Origin: Mactromeris polynyma
Taxonomy: Eukaryota > Mollusca > Bivalvia > Venerida > Mactridae
Assembly: GCA_032209605.1 (NCBI GenBank)
Contig: JASFXZ010000001.1
Coordinates: 41,172,619-41,236,618, forward strand
Direction: 5' to 3'
Length of the DNA stretch: 64,000 nucleotides
In this document: one piece after another, positions 47,405 through 59,454 of the stretch
Numbering within the stretch: position 1 is the first letter of the stretch
How the letters are laid out: each line of letters begins with the position of its first letter
Made by a program: the position numbers and the translations under genes
The notes under the pieces: model-generated
Told to the model about the DNA's origin: nothing
Database searches by the model: none
What the model saw: only the letters and a program-made list of their open reading frames with translations

Positions 47405-47672
47405 TTTAACTTTAATGTTATCGGGTTTATCGCCGTCTTTTGAGTTAGACACGGCGGTCAGTCACCCGAACCAGTATTCATGGACTTGGTTATCAAGCAG
47501 TACTGCATGTATCTTGCCCTTAAATCCACCGCAAGCAGCTGACAGTTTTTTACATGATTTAGAAGTACAAATGTCTGGGAAGGATTTGACTTGCCCAGAC
47601 CAGAATCGAAACCAGACCCCCTGTGTGACAAGTTAGAACTCTAACATTTGAGCGAGCTAACCTGGCAGGCCT
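47405..47672 (-). mobile_element. tRNA-derived SINE
   Basis: Minus strand: CCAGGTTAGCTCGCTCAAAT (A-box region), GGTTTCGATTCTGG (B-box-like), body, and tail CGGCGATAAACCCGATAA, shared with 28088-28305. Its 5' part is included in the duplication below. Confidence 0.75.
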
Positions 47673-48200
47673 ATTTTACTTTTAGTATATCGGTACAATA
47701 AAATGTATTCACACATGTAAAGTTACCATATAAAGTGTGGATTTTTTTTTTTGTGATCAAATAAGCTAATCTAGTTACATCTATATATAGATAATGTTTT
47801 AGCCAATGTGATCAGCGTTTGTCCGTCATCGTCGTTCGTCATCGTCGTTCGTCATCAATATCTTCAAACACCATCTTCACTTTAAAGAATGAAAAGCCTC
47901 TTACAAATTGCACCGCCAATACGGAAGCACAGAAAGGCATGCAAATATACAAAACATGGTACAAAATCAAGAGACAAGACAACAACATAACTATGGATGA
48001 AACTAGAAGTACAGTCAAACCGTTTTTTTCTTTAAAGTTTTGATTGCGACGTTTTACAAAACAATAAAACTGATTAAGTTGAGCAGAAAATGCCATATTC
48101 AGCATTTTTACTTCACCTAAAACTCCTGATGTGAAATACTGAGTCCTTAAGTTACAGTTACATTTGCTGATAAGGAGCAATACAGACATGGTACACTTTC
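47590..48200. repeat. segmental duplication, copy A
   Basis: About 610 bp highly similar to 48815-49440: CTGTGTGACAAGTTAGAACT, GAGCGAGCTAACCTGGCAGG, GTGATCAAATAAGCTAATCT and many others in order. A minus-strand frame (47839-48189) with hydrophobic segments remains open in both copies, differing by a 6-nt in-frame indel and a later 1-nt shift. It has no recognised domain, so it is not called a gene. Confidence 0.85.
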
Positions 48201-48814
48201 AGTTCAAGAATAAGGTTTGTGTCTTGCTCAAGACTTTTCGATGGAAAAATTTGATCCAAGGCTCTGTGTTATTCAGAAGAAATGATTTTCGAATGCATAT
48301 TCGATTAAACAACTGGAATCATAAGTTTAAAATATACATTTACTGATAGATAGTCATTCTTATGTTTTTATGTAAATGTTTCATTTTAAGTCACACGATT
48401 ATAGTTTAAAATTAAATATTTATGTTAATAGTTTGGCTACACGATAGTCTTATAATATATCGTATACATTTTGTATAATTTTATGTATGAGGTGCATGCT
48501 TGTATAGTCTCTTATAATTCTTATTTGAATGGCTTTGTGCAATGTTTTATGTTTTTTATAGTCTTTACTATATGTATATCTATGTTTTGTACAAAGATGA
48601 GACTTTAATAAATAAATATATATCAACGAAGCAATACATAGCTCATCCAGAAAAATCAATAAAGTTTGATATACAGTAAATAAAGTTTATTTATATATTT
48701 TTGTAAAATGGATTTTTTCACACCTATATAGTGTTTGGCTAGAGCATCTGTCTATCTTGATTGGATCTTAATTGCTATATCAACAGATTGGTGGAACGGT
48801 TTATAATTGACTAC
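48201..48814. other. no supported gene
   Basis: AT-rich spacer between the duplicates. Confidence 0.35.
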
Positions 48815-49440
48815 ATTTTCCCAGGCCAGAATCGAAACCAAACCCCCTGTGTGACAAGTTAGAACTCTAACATTTGAGCGAGCTAACCTGGCAGGCCTAT
48901 TTTACTTTTATTATATCGGTACAATAAAATGTATTCACACATATAAATTTGCCATACTAGTATTAGGTATGGAATTGAATTTTATTTGTGATCAAATAAG
49001 CTAATCTAGTTACATCTATATACAGATCATGTTTTAGCCAATGTGATCAGCGTTTGTCCGTCATCGTCGTTCGTCGTCCGTCATCAATATCTTCAAACAC
49101 CATCTTCACTTTAAAGAATGAAAAGCCTTTACAAATTGCACCGCCACCACGGAAGCACATAAAGGCATGCAAATATACAAAACATGGTACAAAATCAAGA
49201 GACAAGACAACAACATAAATATGGGTGAAATTAGAAGTACAGTCAAACCGTACTGAATTTTTTCTTTAAAGTTTTGATTGCGACGTTTTACAAAACAATA
49301 AAACTCATTAAGACTAGCAGAAAATGCCATATTCAGCATTTTTACTTCACCTGAAATACCTGATGTGAAATACCAAGTCCTTAAATTACAGTTACATTTG
49401 CTGATGATGAGCAATACATACATGGTATACTTTCAGTTCC
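48815..49440. repeat. segmental duplication, copy B
   Basis: Same orientation as copy A, starting in the SINE 5' part (48830) and ending ACATGGTATACTTTCAGTTC. CGTCGTTCGTC simple repeats differ in number between copies. Confidence 0.85.
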
Positions 49441-49935
49441 ATAGTCCATAGTGTAAATGAGGACACATTGTTAATTGGTACCTGTCGATAATTGGTTTAT
49501 TATGGCTCCTTTGTAACGTAAGTCCTCATGTTAATCACGGATTGACCCATATATTTGCCTGCATATAGAACTTATGTAATACCTATTTTCCTGTTCAATT
49601 AATTACAATTTAGAAGAACACCACAATTCTCCGATAAATTGTAATGATACTACAAAAATACTCAATTACGTATGTAACGACAAAATACAGATTAGTTTTA
49701 GCGACAAAGCAGTTCTCACGAGACATTAGTAAGCGTCCAGGAATTTACCGTAGAATTAGTACTTTGCCTCCAAGCCTCAATCAATGATCTCCTAATATGT
49801 TGTTTTATTAAATAATTGGAAGCATCGTGTCTGCATATCTAAATATGTTAAACGTTCGTGGTTTACTGTTGTAAACTTTCGTATTCTTTTTGGAATTTCT
49901 TGGGGATAGTCCAATAACAACCAAATATATCAAGT
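49441..49935. other. no supported gene
   Basis: Nothing recognised. Confidence 0.3.
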
Positions 49936-50018
49936 ACCCACAACCAGCTGTATAGATGACAGTGCTGTTGATTGATGGCGGTGCTATGCCCATGGTGCGA
50001 TATTTACGAAGGGTAAGT
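49936..50018 (+). other. exon-like module, copy 1 (inverted copy at 50483-50566)
   Basis: Acceptor-like ACAACCAG, ATG at 49956, frame LLIDGGAM then MVRYLRR, and a good donor GG|GTAAGT at about 50013. The inverted copy keeps start, frame and donor. Could be duplicated first exons or a repeat. No family recognised. Confidence 0.4.
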
Positions 50019-50482
50019 CCACTTATAGGTATCGTTGAAGCAAAGACCAAGCAATTACTACATACCGTTTGTGTGCGAGTGAGTGCCATATTTACCGAGA
50101 AAACAGGTTATATGTACGCCGTGTTTGCGAAAAAATCGACGTTTTCTTATTTGACATTGAATTCTCGGCTTAATTTATGAAATCGAACAAGTTTGAATAA
50201 CTGGGAATAAACTTGAATCATTCTCCAGTAGTTCTACCAAGTGACGCTGTGCAATTTCTTATTTTGATGGAGATACAGGGTTTTAAAATTGACGAGGTAC
50301 ACTGTTTTGGCTAACGCTAAGGGCAGTTAGATGGCTAACGGCTAAGACAGTCCGCAAATGTTTTATGCTAACAGCCATGACAGTTCATCAAGATAATCGC
50401 CAGGGAGTGTTAGCCCCAAATGCAATGTACATGTATGTACATAATATGATAAAGGATGCACATCGCGTAAAAAATAGCAAAT

Positions 50483-50566
50483 ACTTACCCTTCGTAAATA
50501 TCGCACCATGCACATAGCACCGCCATCAATCAACAGTACTGACATCGATACAGCTGGTTGTACGGG
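50483..50566 (-). other. exon-like module, copy 2
   Basis: Minus-strand copy with ATG at 50545-50543, the same LLIDGGAM...MVRYLRR frame and GTAAGT donor. Changes against copy 1 include Thr/Ser, a silent Val change and Pro/Cys. Confidence 0.4.
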
Positions 50567-51689
50567 GTGAGTCATAGCTTTTGACATTACATGTGAATAA
50601 TTGAATATATTTCACATGTCAAGAGCCTGATAAGTACAATTTCGTGCCCATTGTCTGACAATCTCCCCCACTCTCTGCCTAACTGTAAAGCGACTACCCA
50701 CTAGTTATTCTTTATTATCATTTAATGTTCATTCTGTAAGTGTACGCAAGTGATAGTATAGCTATGTTCACACTCCTTCACGATTACTGCTCTCTAATGG
50801 ACGAGTTTCCGACATATCTTTAGAAGCCATACTGCACTCACCTTAAGACATTACAATGTCCCAATACGTTAGTGTCTCTTAATTGCTAAATTGACGGTTT
50901 TATTTGAACATATCTTAAATTTGCGTCGTTGTTTTATGGGGGAAACTATTGATTTCATAATGCGGAAACTATGTTTTCACTTACAGTGTATTAGCTGTAT
51001 CAATATTTGGTATTTTTACTTGATTACGACTATTTTTCATTATTAAGCGATTTGTAAGAACTGTACTGCTTGTAAATGTTTTTAAATATTTCATTTATAA
51101 AAACGTCAGCATTTTTCGGTTTTTATATTTGAGATGATAGCCAAGTACACTAATAATTGATTAACTATACCTCCTTATAGTAAACGTTTTCAAGGTTAGA
51201 AACTGAAACACTCAGTATTTTGTTTTGGTACATGTTTCGAACTTCGAACAATTTATTCGCGCCTAAGACAATTCATCGCATTATTTATACCGGTCATAAA
51301 ATACTACGAAACACAGATCGTATAAACAACAAATAATTTCGTATCATATGTTTGGACAAAACTGTTCAGACGAGATATCACATGCAGAACATTTTCTAAT
51401 TACATCATCAAATACACGCAAAACTACGCTTCAAGGAGATGAGATAAGGCTTTATCACTTATAATAAGTACTTATTTTTAATCTAGGAGCATTGAATCAG
51501 CAAAACTCTAGTACATAGAATAATCTACTTTTTGAATTGTAGAAATAATACCAATGATTAAATTCAATGACTATACATGTAGTAGATATTGATATATATT
51601 TTAAAGTTTTGGATGGCATGTATACTAAACTTCATCATTTATTGTCTATGGAAAGGGATATCCGTGGTCCACTAGTTTTGGTCACTGAT
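50567..51689. other. no supported gene
   Basis: AT-rich, nothing recognised. Confidence 0.35.
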
Positions 51690-51905
51690 CACAAATTATT
51701 TGCCCCTACCTGCTGCGGGTTTGAATCCCACCCGGGATGTAGAAATTGTATATGGGAACCATCTAGCTGGCTTGCAGAAGGTCGGTGGTTCTATTCAGGT
51801 ACCCGCCGATGTCCAAGATATTTTAAGAAGGGGTACCAGTGGTCAGGTTCCGTTCTAACAGCTGGAAAAGTCACCACGTGACACTGGCTTCTTATATGAC
51901 ATTAA
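51690..51905 (+). mobile_element. tRNA-derived SINE of a second family
   Basis: B box GGGTTTGAATCCCACCCGGG, then CAGCTGG..TTGCAGAAGGTCG-type body and TGGTTCTATTCAGGTACCCG, a body text common in bivalve SINEs (my recollection), ending near AAACCCTAAG. The A box is decayed. Confidence 0.65.
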
Positions 51906-52142
51906 CACCCCATTGGAAACCCTAAGTGAAAAATGGTCCAAAAGAAATATGAGTCCACTGATATGATAAACAATAGTATGCCCTTTCATAAATGTGGCTA
52001 AAATTGCATTTCCTGTAGGACTAGAAATAAAATAGTTTGTACTCCTAAAGATAATTGATTGAATCTAACAACTGTGTTATTCACGTGAGCTTGTTACACG
52101 AGATTTCCACGTGCATCCAAGTAAAAATTATACATCTTAAAA

Positions 52143-52206
52143 CACCGGAAGTGGAACCGGAAGTGTCCGCGCCCTTCTTCTCGACACAAGTTAAGGGGGC
52201 ACGTGT
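52143..52206. promoter_or_regulatory. two ETS-like sites and an E-box
   Basis: ACCGGAAGTGGAACCGGAAGTG (two CCGGAAGTG cores, 52145-52165) is followed by GGCACGTGTT (CACGTG at about 52201). It stands out in AT-rich DNA and lies 1.35 kb upstream of the GPCR start. Role as promoter is inference. Confidence 0.35.
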
Positions 52207-52724
52207 TATGCTGCAAATAAGCAGAACATCATAAACCACAGGTGCATTGCACACGATCAGTTATTAATTAGGTAGAGCACATTTCGTAGTTTTTTAGCAT
52301 ACGAAATTTTACATGTATTAAACTTACTAGATATTTTTTCTGTAAAATTTAAGTTTTATTGCTGGACCTTATGCAAGCACTTCTTTTTATTATATGTGTG
52401 ATTTCATTGTGGATTTTTTCTACTACAACGACCATAAATTTCCAACCCCTCGTTCGTCTTTTCGAAATCTAGTAAACCCAAAGTGATGCTTTAGAACTTT
52501 GGGTGAGTGTATATTCTTAAACAACATTTATACAATGTTAATATGTGTCGCCGAAAGATTCATTTATCAACAAATCCGTTTTAAAATAGCAACATACAAT
52601 AAATACCACATTCAATGGTCAAAAATCAATCCAAAAAACACAAGCGGACATGACACCATATACAGACAAGTATATGGCAAAGTAGACATTCGATACAGTT
52701 ATAAATGATGTGAAAAAAGGTGGT
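52207..52724. other. no supported gene
   Basis: AT-rich. A 69-codon frame at 52499-52708 has no features. Confidence 0.3.
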
Positions 52725-53110
52725 CCCTCTTTCAAAAGCCAGTGACAAAACATCCCTGGGGGGTTAAACCAGGTTTAATTTACACTCGACCTCACTCATT
52801 CGTCACCAAATTATACGAATGGTGCAAGTTGGACAATCCCGACAGGACTACTCCCTAGCAGAAGAAACCGTAAGAGAGATCAAATTGTTACCGGGAACGC
52901 CACATGCGCAAGACAATGCCTCGCCACACAGATCCCTGAGAAAACAACAGTCTTCAAAACATTAGTACTGAGCAGGTACAAGGGTAAACATGTATGGGAA
53001 TAGAGGTGCAAGAATGGTGTGACCGATCTAAAAGGACAACTAAGGAAAAAGGGGGGGGGGATTATGGATGGAATAAACCGTTGAACAAATCAAGACAGTC
53101 CGTAATACTG
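52725..53110 (+). repeat. dispersed repeat 'GGGAACGCCACA', longest copy
   Basis: Left part CAGTGACAAAACATCCCTGG...AAACCAGGTTTAA matches 57690-57730. The middle GGGAACGCCACATGCGCAAG matches 38430 and 43690. The right part AAAGGACAACTAAGG...GAACAAATCAAGAC resembles 61540-61610. It unites the partial copies as one family. Contains a G run at about 53051. Confidence 0.6.
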
Positions 53111-53312
53111 GGCCAAATGTGGGAGAAAATATCATGAAAAAAGTCTTTACATGTGGAACGGGGAACTTAACATACAGTTAAACCATAAATAGAAATAATA
53201 ACCACAAAGCGAATTACAGCCTAGGAACTGTCAGTATAAATTCTTTTGGATACACATATGGTGTCAATGTTAAAATGACACAATTATTGATGTTCTTTTT
53301 TATTTATTTCAG

Positions 53313-53449
53313 CTAATGAGTTGCTAATCATAGAGCGAATAGATAACTACTGGGTGTACACAAACAACACGTCTGAACCATTGATACTCGTGTCAGACAA
53401 TGGAAACAATGTAACAGATCCAGAACTTCACGTATTCAGAAAAACATGA
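53313..53449 (+). other. exon-like open stretch upstream of the GPCR
   Basis: A strong acceptor (long T/TA tract then CAG at 53310-53312) is followed by 44 open codons ending TGA at 53447-53449. The frame contains NNTS and NNVT glycosylation-type sequons. It may be a GPCR 5'UTR exon, a relic of another receptor N-terminus, or chance. Confidence 0.35.
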
Positions 53450-53535
53450 ATAATTTGCGCAAGAGCACTGTGTGTGTGTTCTCTGACATTTGACAAGTCT
53501 GTGTTTCCTGTTCTGTAAGTCCACTATTACTGAAA

Positions 53536-54729
53536 ATGAGTTCTGCGGCTATTCAAATGTCGGACGGTAATAACAGTGTATTTATTGAAAACACTAGTGA
53601 GAGAGAAGATAATTGGACTTGGCCATACACAGATTATCCCGCTATATACACCATTACCATTTATCACCTCTTTCCAGTGATGACATTCGGAAGGGTGATT
53701 TATATCATATGGTATGTCATTGGGTTAATTGGGAATATGATGTCTTTAAGAATATGGTTGCTTCCAAGAATGAAACGATTGAATTCATCCGCGCTATATC
53801 TGGTTGGAATTACAGTTTGTGACATTTCGTACCAAATCTTACACCTGTTTTATTATCTTAAATACTTTTGGGGTTTGGCTTCTATTGGAATTACTGGATT
53901 TTGTCAGATTTGGAATATGTTGTATTTGGTTCCTCAATACTGCAGCCAGTTATTTGTTCTAGGATTCACCACTGAACGATCCATAGCGATTTTTCAACCA
54001 TTCAAAGGCGAGCGATTCAGTAGGTATCACAGAGCTCCCAAAATTGTGGCCGCTTTAACTGCGTTTTCTGTGTTAGTTGCAACGCCGCAAGCTTATTTTT
54101 GGAACGTCATGCCCGATGGATTTTGTGAACTGAGACCAGGAACAAAAGTGCTTCAGAACTATACTGTCTGGACTATAGTGTCTGAAACACTTGTGTTTTT
54201 TATTGTTCCATTTGTAACATTAGCTTTAAATGTATTGGTACTTCGAGAGACTTATAAATCTGTATCTAAGCACAAACAACTAGCCGAGGACTTGAAATCT
54301 GTACACAGGGTTCATAGCAACAAAGGAAAGAATTGTCGACCTTGCACTAAAACATTGTTATGCATTTCGTTTTTCAGAATATTTACACAATTGCCAGTGA
54401 CATTAACATACACGATTCAAAATTGGTATCAATTTGGTGACGTTATGCCTTTAGAAAACATGAGGTTTGATCAGAGCTGGAAAAACTTCATTCACTACTG
54501 GGGTATCCGTATAGCTATTGACGCTTTGGGAGCATCCCACCATGCCTTGAGTATTGTCATATTTTATTACTCAACAAAACAATTCAGAAACGAATTACAC
54601 AACGCTGTACTTACAATAAAGTATGTAGTTCTAAGAAGGCCGAACATGTTGCCAGGTATTCCTCAAAACACGTATTCTGAAACTAGCAGATTTACTGAAA
54701 GTATATATCGGACAACATCGACGATGTGA
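53536..54729 (+). CDS. rhodopsin-like (class A) orphan GPCR, single coding exon
   Basis: 397 residues from the first ATG. The extracellular N-terminus has three N-glycosylation sequons (about N12, N19, N26). Seven membrane spans are visible: TM1 about 53-75 with the GN pair (66-67), TM2 85-108, TM3 125-147, TM4 168-188, TM5 212-236, TM6 272-294, TM7 323-345. Cys123 and Cys197 are placed for the TM3-ECL2 disulphide. ERS (147-149) replaces DRY. TM6 lacks CWxP but keeps a proline (Pro287). TM7 has LSIVIFYY where NPxxY is expected, followed by TKQFRNEL as in a helix-8 start. Overall layout resembles lophotrochozoan peptide-receptor-like (FMRFamide-receptor-type) expansions; the ligand cannot be told. 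A possible 5'UTR exon precedes it (53313-53449). No clear polyadenylation signal was assigned. Confidence 0.88.
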   Translation: MSSAAIQMSDGNNSVFIENTSEREDNWTWPYTDYPAIYTITIYHLFPVMTFGRVIYIIWYVIGLIGNMMSLRIWLLPRMKRLNSSALYLVGITVCDISYQILHLFYYLKYFWGLASIGITGFCQIWNMLYLVPQYCSQLFVLGFTTERSIAIFQPFKGERFSRYHRAPKIVAALTAFSVLVATPQAYFWNVMPDGFCELRPGTKVLQNYTVWTIVSETLVFFIVPFVTLALNVLVLRETYKSVSKHKQLAEDLKSVHRVHSNKGKNCRPCTKTLLCISFFRIFTQLPVTLTYTIQNWYQFGDVMPLENMRFDQSWKNFIHYWGIRIAIDALGASHHALSIVIFYYSTKQFRNELHNAVLTIKYVVLRRPNMLPGIPQNTYSETSRFTESIYRTTSTM

Positions 54730-57084
54730 AGTATGAGATTGGAGGTTATTGATCCATTGCGTATTGTTAAGGAGCAAAAGATGTTTTTTCTACTCGTGAT
54801 CAAACAGTTCGCAAATACTTCAAAGACTGAAATATTTCAAATCACAATAAGGGTCGTAGAAGATTCAATATCGAAGCACAAAGGAGTTATTTCTTATTAT
54901 GTTGACGGGTTTGTTTTACATAGTGTATCGCGTTTTATTTCCACTGCCTGTGTTCCTGATTGCATCCGAGAGGAGCCTAACAATCGGTGATGTTTCAGGA
55001 GACAACAGTTTTAAATGTGCTTTGTTGATGCTGTTGTAGTTGCGCTTGATGTCATCATTTTTGCACTTTGATAAATATTTATATCGCAAGCGGAAATCCA
55101 CTGAGGTAGGCCTACATCTTTATTTGACGGTAATTGTAATTATACCAAACATGACGTATTTTGTATACAATATACGATGTTTTTCGCGTTTTTAAAGACG
55201 ACACTGATATTACTGATAACCATACATGTTTATGATAAAACATTTTCAGTTTAAATGGACAAAATGACACATACAATAATTGCTGTATATGTGTATTTTA
55301 TAAGTTAAAAGTGTTATCAGTGCAGTGATGTGAATATCTGACTGAAAATTGCGAGTAATTGTTTTTTTTATTACAATGAGTCACACCGTAACTACAGTAA
55401 CCAGACAATGTCAATGTTTGCCATGGTTACTGGGCGATCGTAGTTTTAATGAAGCTTTAATTAACAACAAATATTGTAAGTAATTGATCTCACGTCAACT
55501 TATATTTCTAATTTCTTATTTTATGTTGTCTGTCATTATATTGTTTTCGTGGATACAAAGATATTGCATCGATCAATTCATGTAAATTATTAGCAAAATG
55601 AAACATTTCGTTTTTAATCACAAGTGCTTAATGACAAACGTATATAAAGAAATGAAAAATAACGTTTCTATGTCGTGTTGCTGTATCAGTAAAAATGTAA
55701 AGGAAAAGCATTAACTCATGAGAAAACAAATATAATAGTGCATACTAAGATATATAAATAATATATTCTGTCATAGTAACAATATACAATATGGACAATT
55801 TAAAATGAATAAGGATCAACAACATACAGTAACAGATAATTACAACACAGAAGTTATAATCAGCAGTTCACATACCATAGACACAAAGTTCATATTCTTC
55901 GATATCAACCCGTTTTGCTGCATCTGCAAAGTAGATAACAAAGCGTATTGTATGACATTCAGGTAAATAGGCAAAACTATCCGATTTTATGGAGAACTTA
56001 TACTAAATCTTGTAGCTACATATTTAATGTAATAAGGTTAAACCACATGTGTCGCCTATTCTAACTAGAAATAACCCTTCATGGTATTTTCCCGTCTTTC
56101 ATAGCCAGGCTCTTGTCGTGTTATATTCTTTTTAAGGAAGAAAATTATTAGTAACACCAAGTGGCGTGACTGCAATGCAATATTAAAATAAGACAAAAAC
56201 ATGTGCGCTTGAGATATCTACATGACAATAATAATGGACTCTTAAATAAGTGGTTGACTGCCTAATGTGTATGTAGCAAACAGCAAAGTGGTGGCATGAT
56301 CTAGGTATTACAATATTATTTACGTTTCACTTCATGAATTATTAAAACACGTGGTCGTTCGTGGTAATTAGTGAACCAAAGCCAACAAATATAGAGACAA
56401 GGTGTGTATGTACGCACATACTTGAGAAATGACAGTGCCATTTTGCCGTAGATTAACTAGTCTAGTATTTCTCAAAGTGTTTGTATCATGTATATACTCA
56501 TATATTAATTTTGTGCCATGTTTTGTACAATATAAACCATAAACATCAATATTTCCAATGCCCCTTATTTCCCCAAAATAGGCCGGTCTCGATGGTAAGC
56601 CATTCAATCTCTTGCTGCAAGAAGACACTTTAGGCCGGTTTCAAATAAGCCGCTTTTATTGAGAGTCTTATGTTATGCTTTTGTTGTATGTGCGTGAGCT
56701 GATATATGAATTAAAAAAAACCGGATCAGATTGAATCATGTTAGATTTTCTTCCGGATAAATGTCCCTCTGGAAGTAATAAACCAGTATCGAGAACAAGT
56801 CACTAATTCCTCATCAACTTTAAAATTAGGTGAGGATTATTTTCAGAATATCAGAGGGTAATCGAAAATACATGCGATATTTTAGTATTTCATTTGGTCG
56901 TGATCATATTGTCTAAACACTCTTTTCATTAATTACAAATGCTCAATAATCTTCATTGGGTACTAATATATAGACTGGTTTGTGTAATTATCCATGCAAT
57001 TATTCATTAAATACGAAGCAGCACGCTATCCCTATGGGTCGTGTAAGGCAAAAGTACGTCACTACTAATTAATTGTTCAACTTG
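54730..57084. other. GPCR 3' flank; no further gene
   Basis: An 85-codon frame begins 4 bp after the GPCR stop (54733-54990) but has no domain features and is probably 3'UTR. The remaining AT-rich sequence holds nothing recognised. Confidence 0.4.
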
Positions 57085-57357
57085 CATATATTTACATATT
57101 ATTTAAATACGACTGGTTGTATTTACATATGTCGTAGTTACATATGTCTATAAAACAATATCTGAATGGATATATACATCACAATATTGTTATGTAGGAT
57201 TGCATGTAATAAATATGTTTTGAGAGCAATTTGCATAATTATACATGTATTTACATATTTAAATACGATCGGTTGTATTTACATATGTCTCATTTACATA
57301 TGCCCATACAACATTGAAATCTGACTGAATTCATAAAGCATAATATTGTAATTAATG
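57085..57357. repeat. tandem duplication (~160-bp period)
   Basis: TATTTACATATTATTTAAAT, TTGTATTTACATATGTC, TTACATATG.C.ATA.AACA and CATAATATTGT-like text recur in order at 57085-57240 and 57243-57357. Confidence 0.7.
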
Positions 57358-57574
57358 AATAAAAGTAATAATAATAAATAATGTTGTTCAGCTAATTGGC
57401 TATAACAGTGTATTCACTGGAATGACATCATATTGATAGAGTACAATCATAAACGTAGAAACTGAACCAATAATAGACATGTTAGGGGTTTATTGGATAC
57501 TACGATATTCATACGTCGTACTTCACTAGAATACCACATATTTATAAACGTGGCATAATTAGTGTAAAACGAAA

Positions 57575-57745
57575 TACACAGGCACCTGTAAGCAGGAAGA
57601 AGACATCAAAATATACATCTACAAAAGTAAAAGGGACAGGAAACTAGCATAAATGATGGGAGAATATAGGAGTACTACATTGGAGCAGTCAGTGACAAAT
57701 ACCACTCGGGGTTTGAACCTGGTTTAGGGGGTTACTAGATCTTGC
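57575..57745 (+). repeat. dispersed repeat, left-end copy
   Basis: CAGTGACAAATACCACTCGG, then GGTTTGAACCTGGTTTAGG, matches the left part of 52725-53110. Confidence 0.45.
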
Positions 57746-59454
57746 GTCCATCATCCATTCACATAAATACACAATCATTATAATACGTAAAATTGTTTTC
57801 TCCCAGCAATTCTTTACAAATTAATTATCTATCGTAAAGCATGATCAGACATATTCTAAGGAAGGAATCAAGTCAAATAGCAATGCGAGACAGGATATAA
57901 ACGAATACTTGGCTATTTTAGTGCACGATTACTTCATGTTCTAAAATAAATGTAATCCTATTGTGAAAGTCATTTATGAAATTATGTTTTCTTATAAATG
58001 TGTTTCTAATGTGTTTTAATAATGTGTGTCATTATTCTACGTGATAAAATTATTGTTCGTGGCGCCTTTTGTACAGCCGTAACACAGTAAAATAATATTT
58101 TATAGGATGTTTAATTATTACAGGTGAACTTTACTAGATATATATCAACAGTTATGTGTTGCTGGCTATTTCTCGGCCGGGGATTTTTTTGTTATTTAAG
58201 GTCACACAACCATCAATGAACAAACTCGTGTCTCCTTTAAAATGGTATGCACTTTCATAGGTAATAGTTAATTATTGATAAAAGTGTACAAACTGGACTT
58301 TAATGTTGGTCATGTGGACGTCTTAGTTTATCAAACATTGTTCATAGGTTGTTATTCAATTGCATACCAACTTTGTATGTCAGAGCATTTTATTTTTACT
58401 CGAATGCATATATATTTTTAGCGTCGATATATTATTGTAATTTGGTTCGTTGTGCTGAAAAAAATAGAATTTATAATTAACATTCTGTGTTTATTATCAG
58501 TCACCTAAACTTTGCACCATTCAGGGATAAGTGAAAAATGGAAACATGCGGAGCGAGCAGGGAAGTCTACATAAGCAAACTCAGAACTTCGCTAGACATG
58601 TCTAAACGAAATGGAGGGATACACAACCAATAACATTGGACCATGGTGCACACCAAATTCTTACACAGTGATCTTTCTTACAGAGACTTCCACCATCACA
58701 CACATTTGAACAGGATTCTTCTATGTAGGATTGTTTATCTTTTGTATTTCTGTATTACATCTTGCTGTTGTACTTACGGAAAAATAAGACTTATGTAGAT
58801 GTAGGTTGTAAAATTAAAAAAAGTACAACAACACAGTAATGTCAGGGCTTTCAAAGTTTAACGGTCGTTGTATTCAAATACCAAACATCACGTGACATGC
58901 ATGAATGTAGTGATCAATGTACTGCTAAAATTGGATAAGCGTTGTGAGGAGTTTGAAGCACGAGTCATTGTCGCGTCGCATGATTATACCGTTCAAACAA
59001 GCCTTGTTTATTATATATCTTTTAGGTAGGATATCGCCCCGCCTTGGGGAACGCCGTAGCTGTTTATCTTGTCTTAATTTTTTTCTCTGAATGGTTCGTT
59101 TTTTGTCAATAGGCCTACGGCAACTGATTAGTTCTGTTATTCTGCTACTAAGGTAATTTCATCGTCTTAATTGTCCGTTGTGTTTCGCCGTCATGTCCAT
59201 AACGAAAAGTATGTGTCTATTAGGTTTATTGTTATGTCAAACAGTCAAATAAAGTTGTCTTAATTCTTTGTTAGCTTGTCACTTCTCATGAGAGACGCTG
59301 ACTGAAAAGTCACAAGACAGATAATATTAAATGCGACTCGGTATGGAGTGCTAATGTGTTAAAATGTTCCATTATTTGGTCACGTCAATAAACGAGCAGA
59401 TTTTGACTTCACCCGACAAATGAACCAAACATGTGCATTGTTTTTCAAACGAGA
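57746..59454. other. no supported gene
   Basis: AT-rich; no long frame or repeat recognised. Confidence 0.35.
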
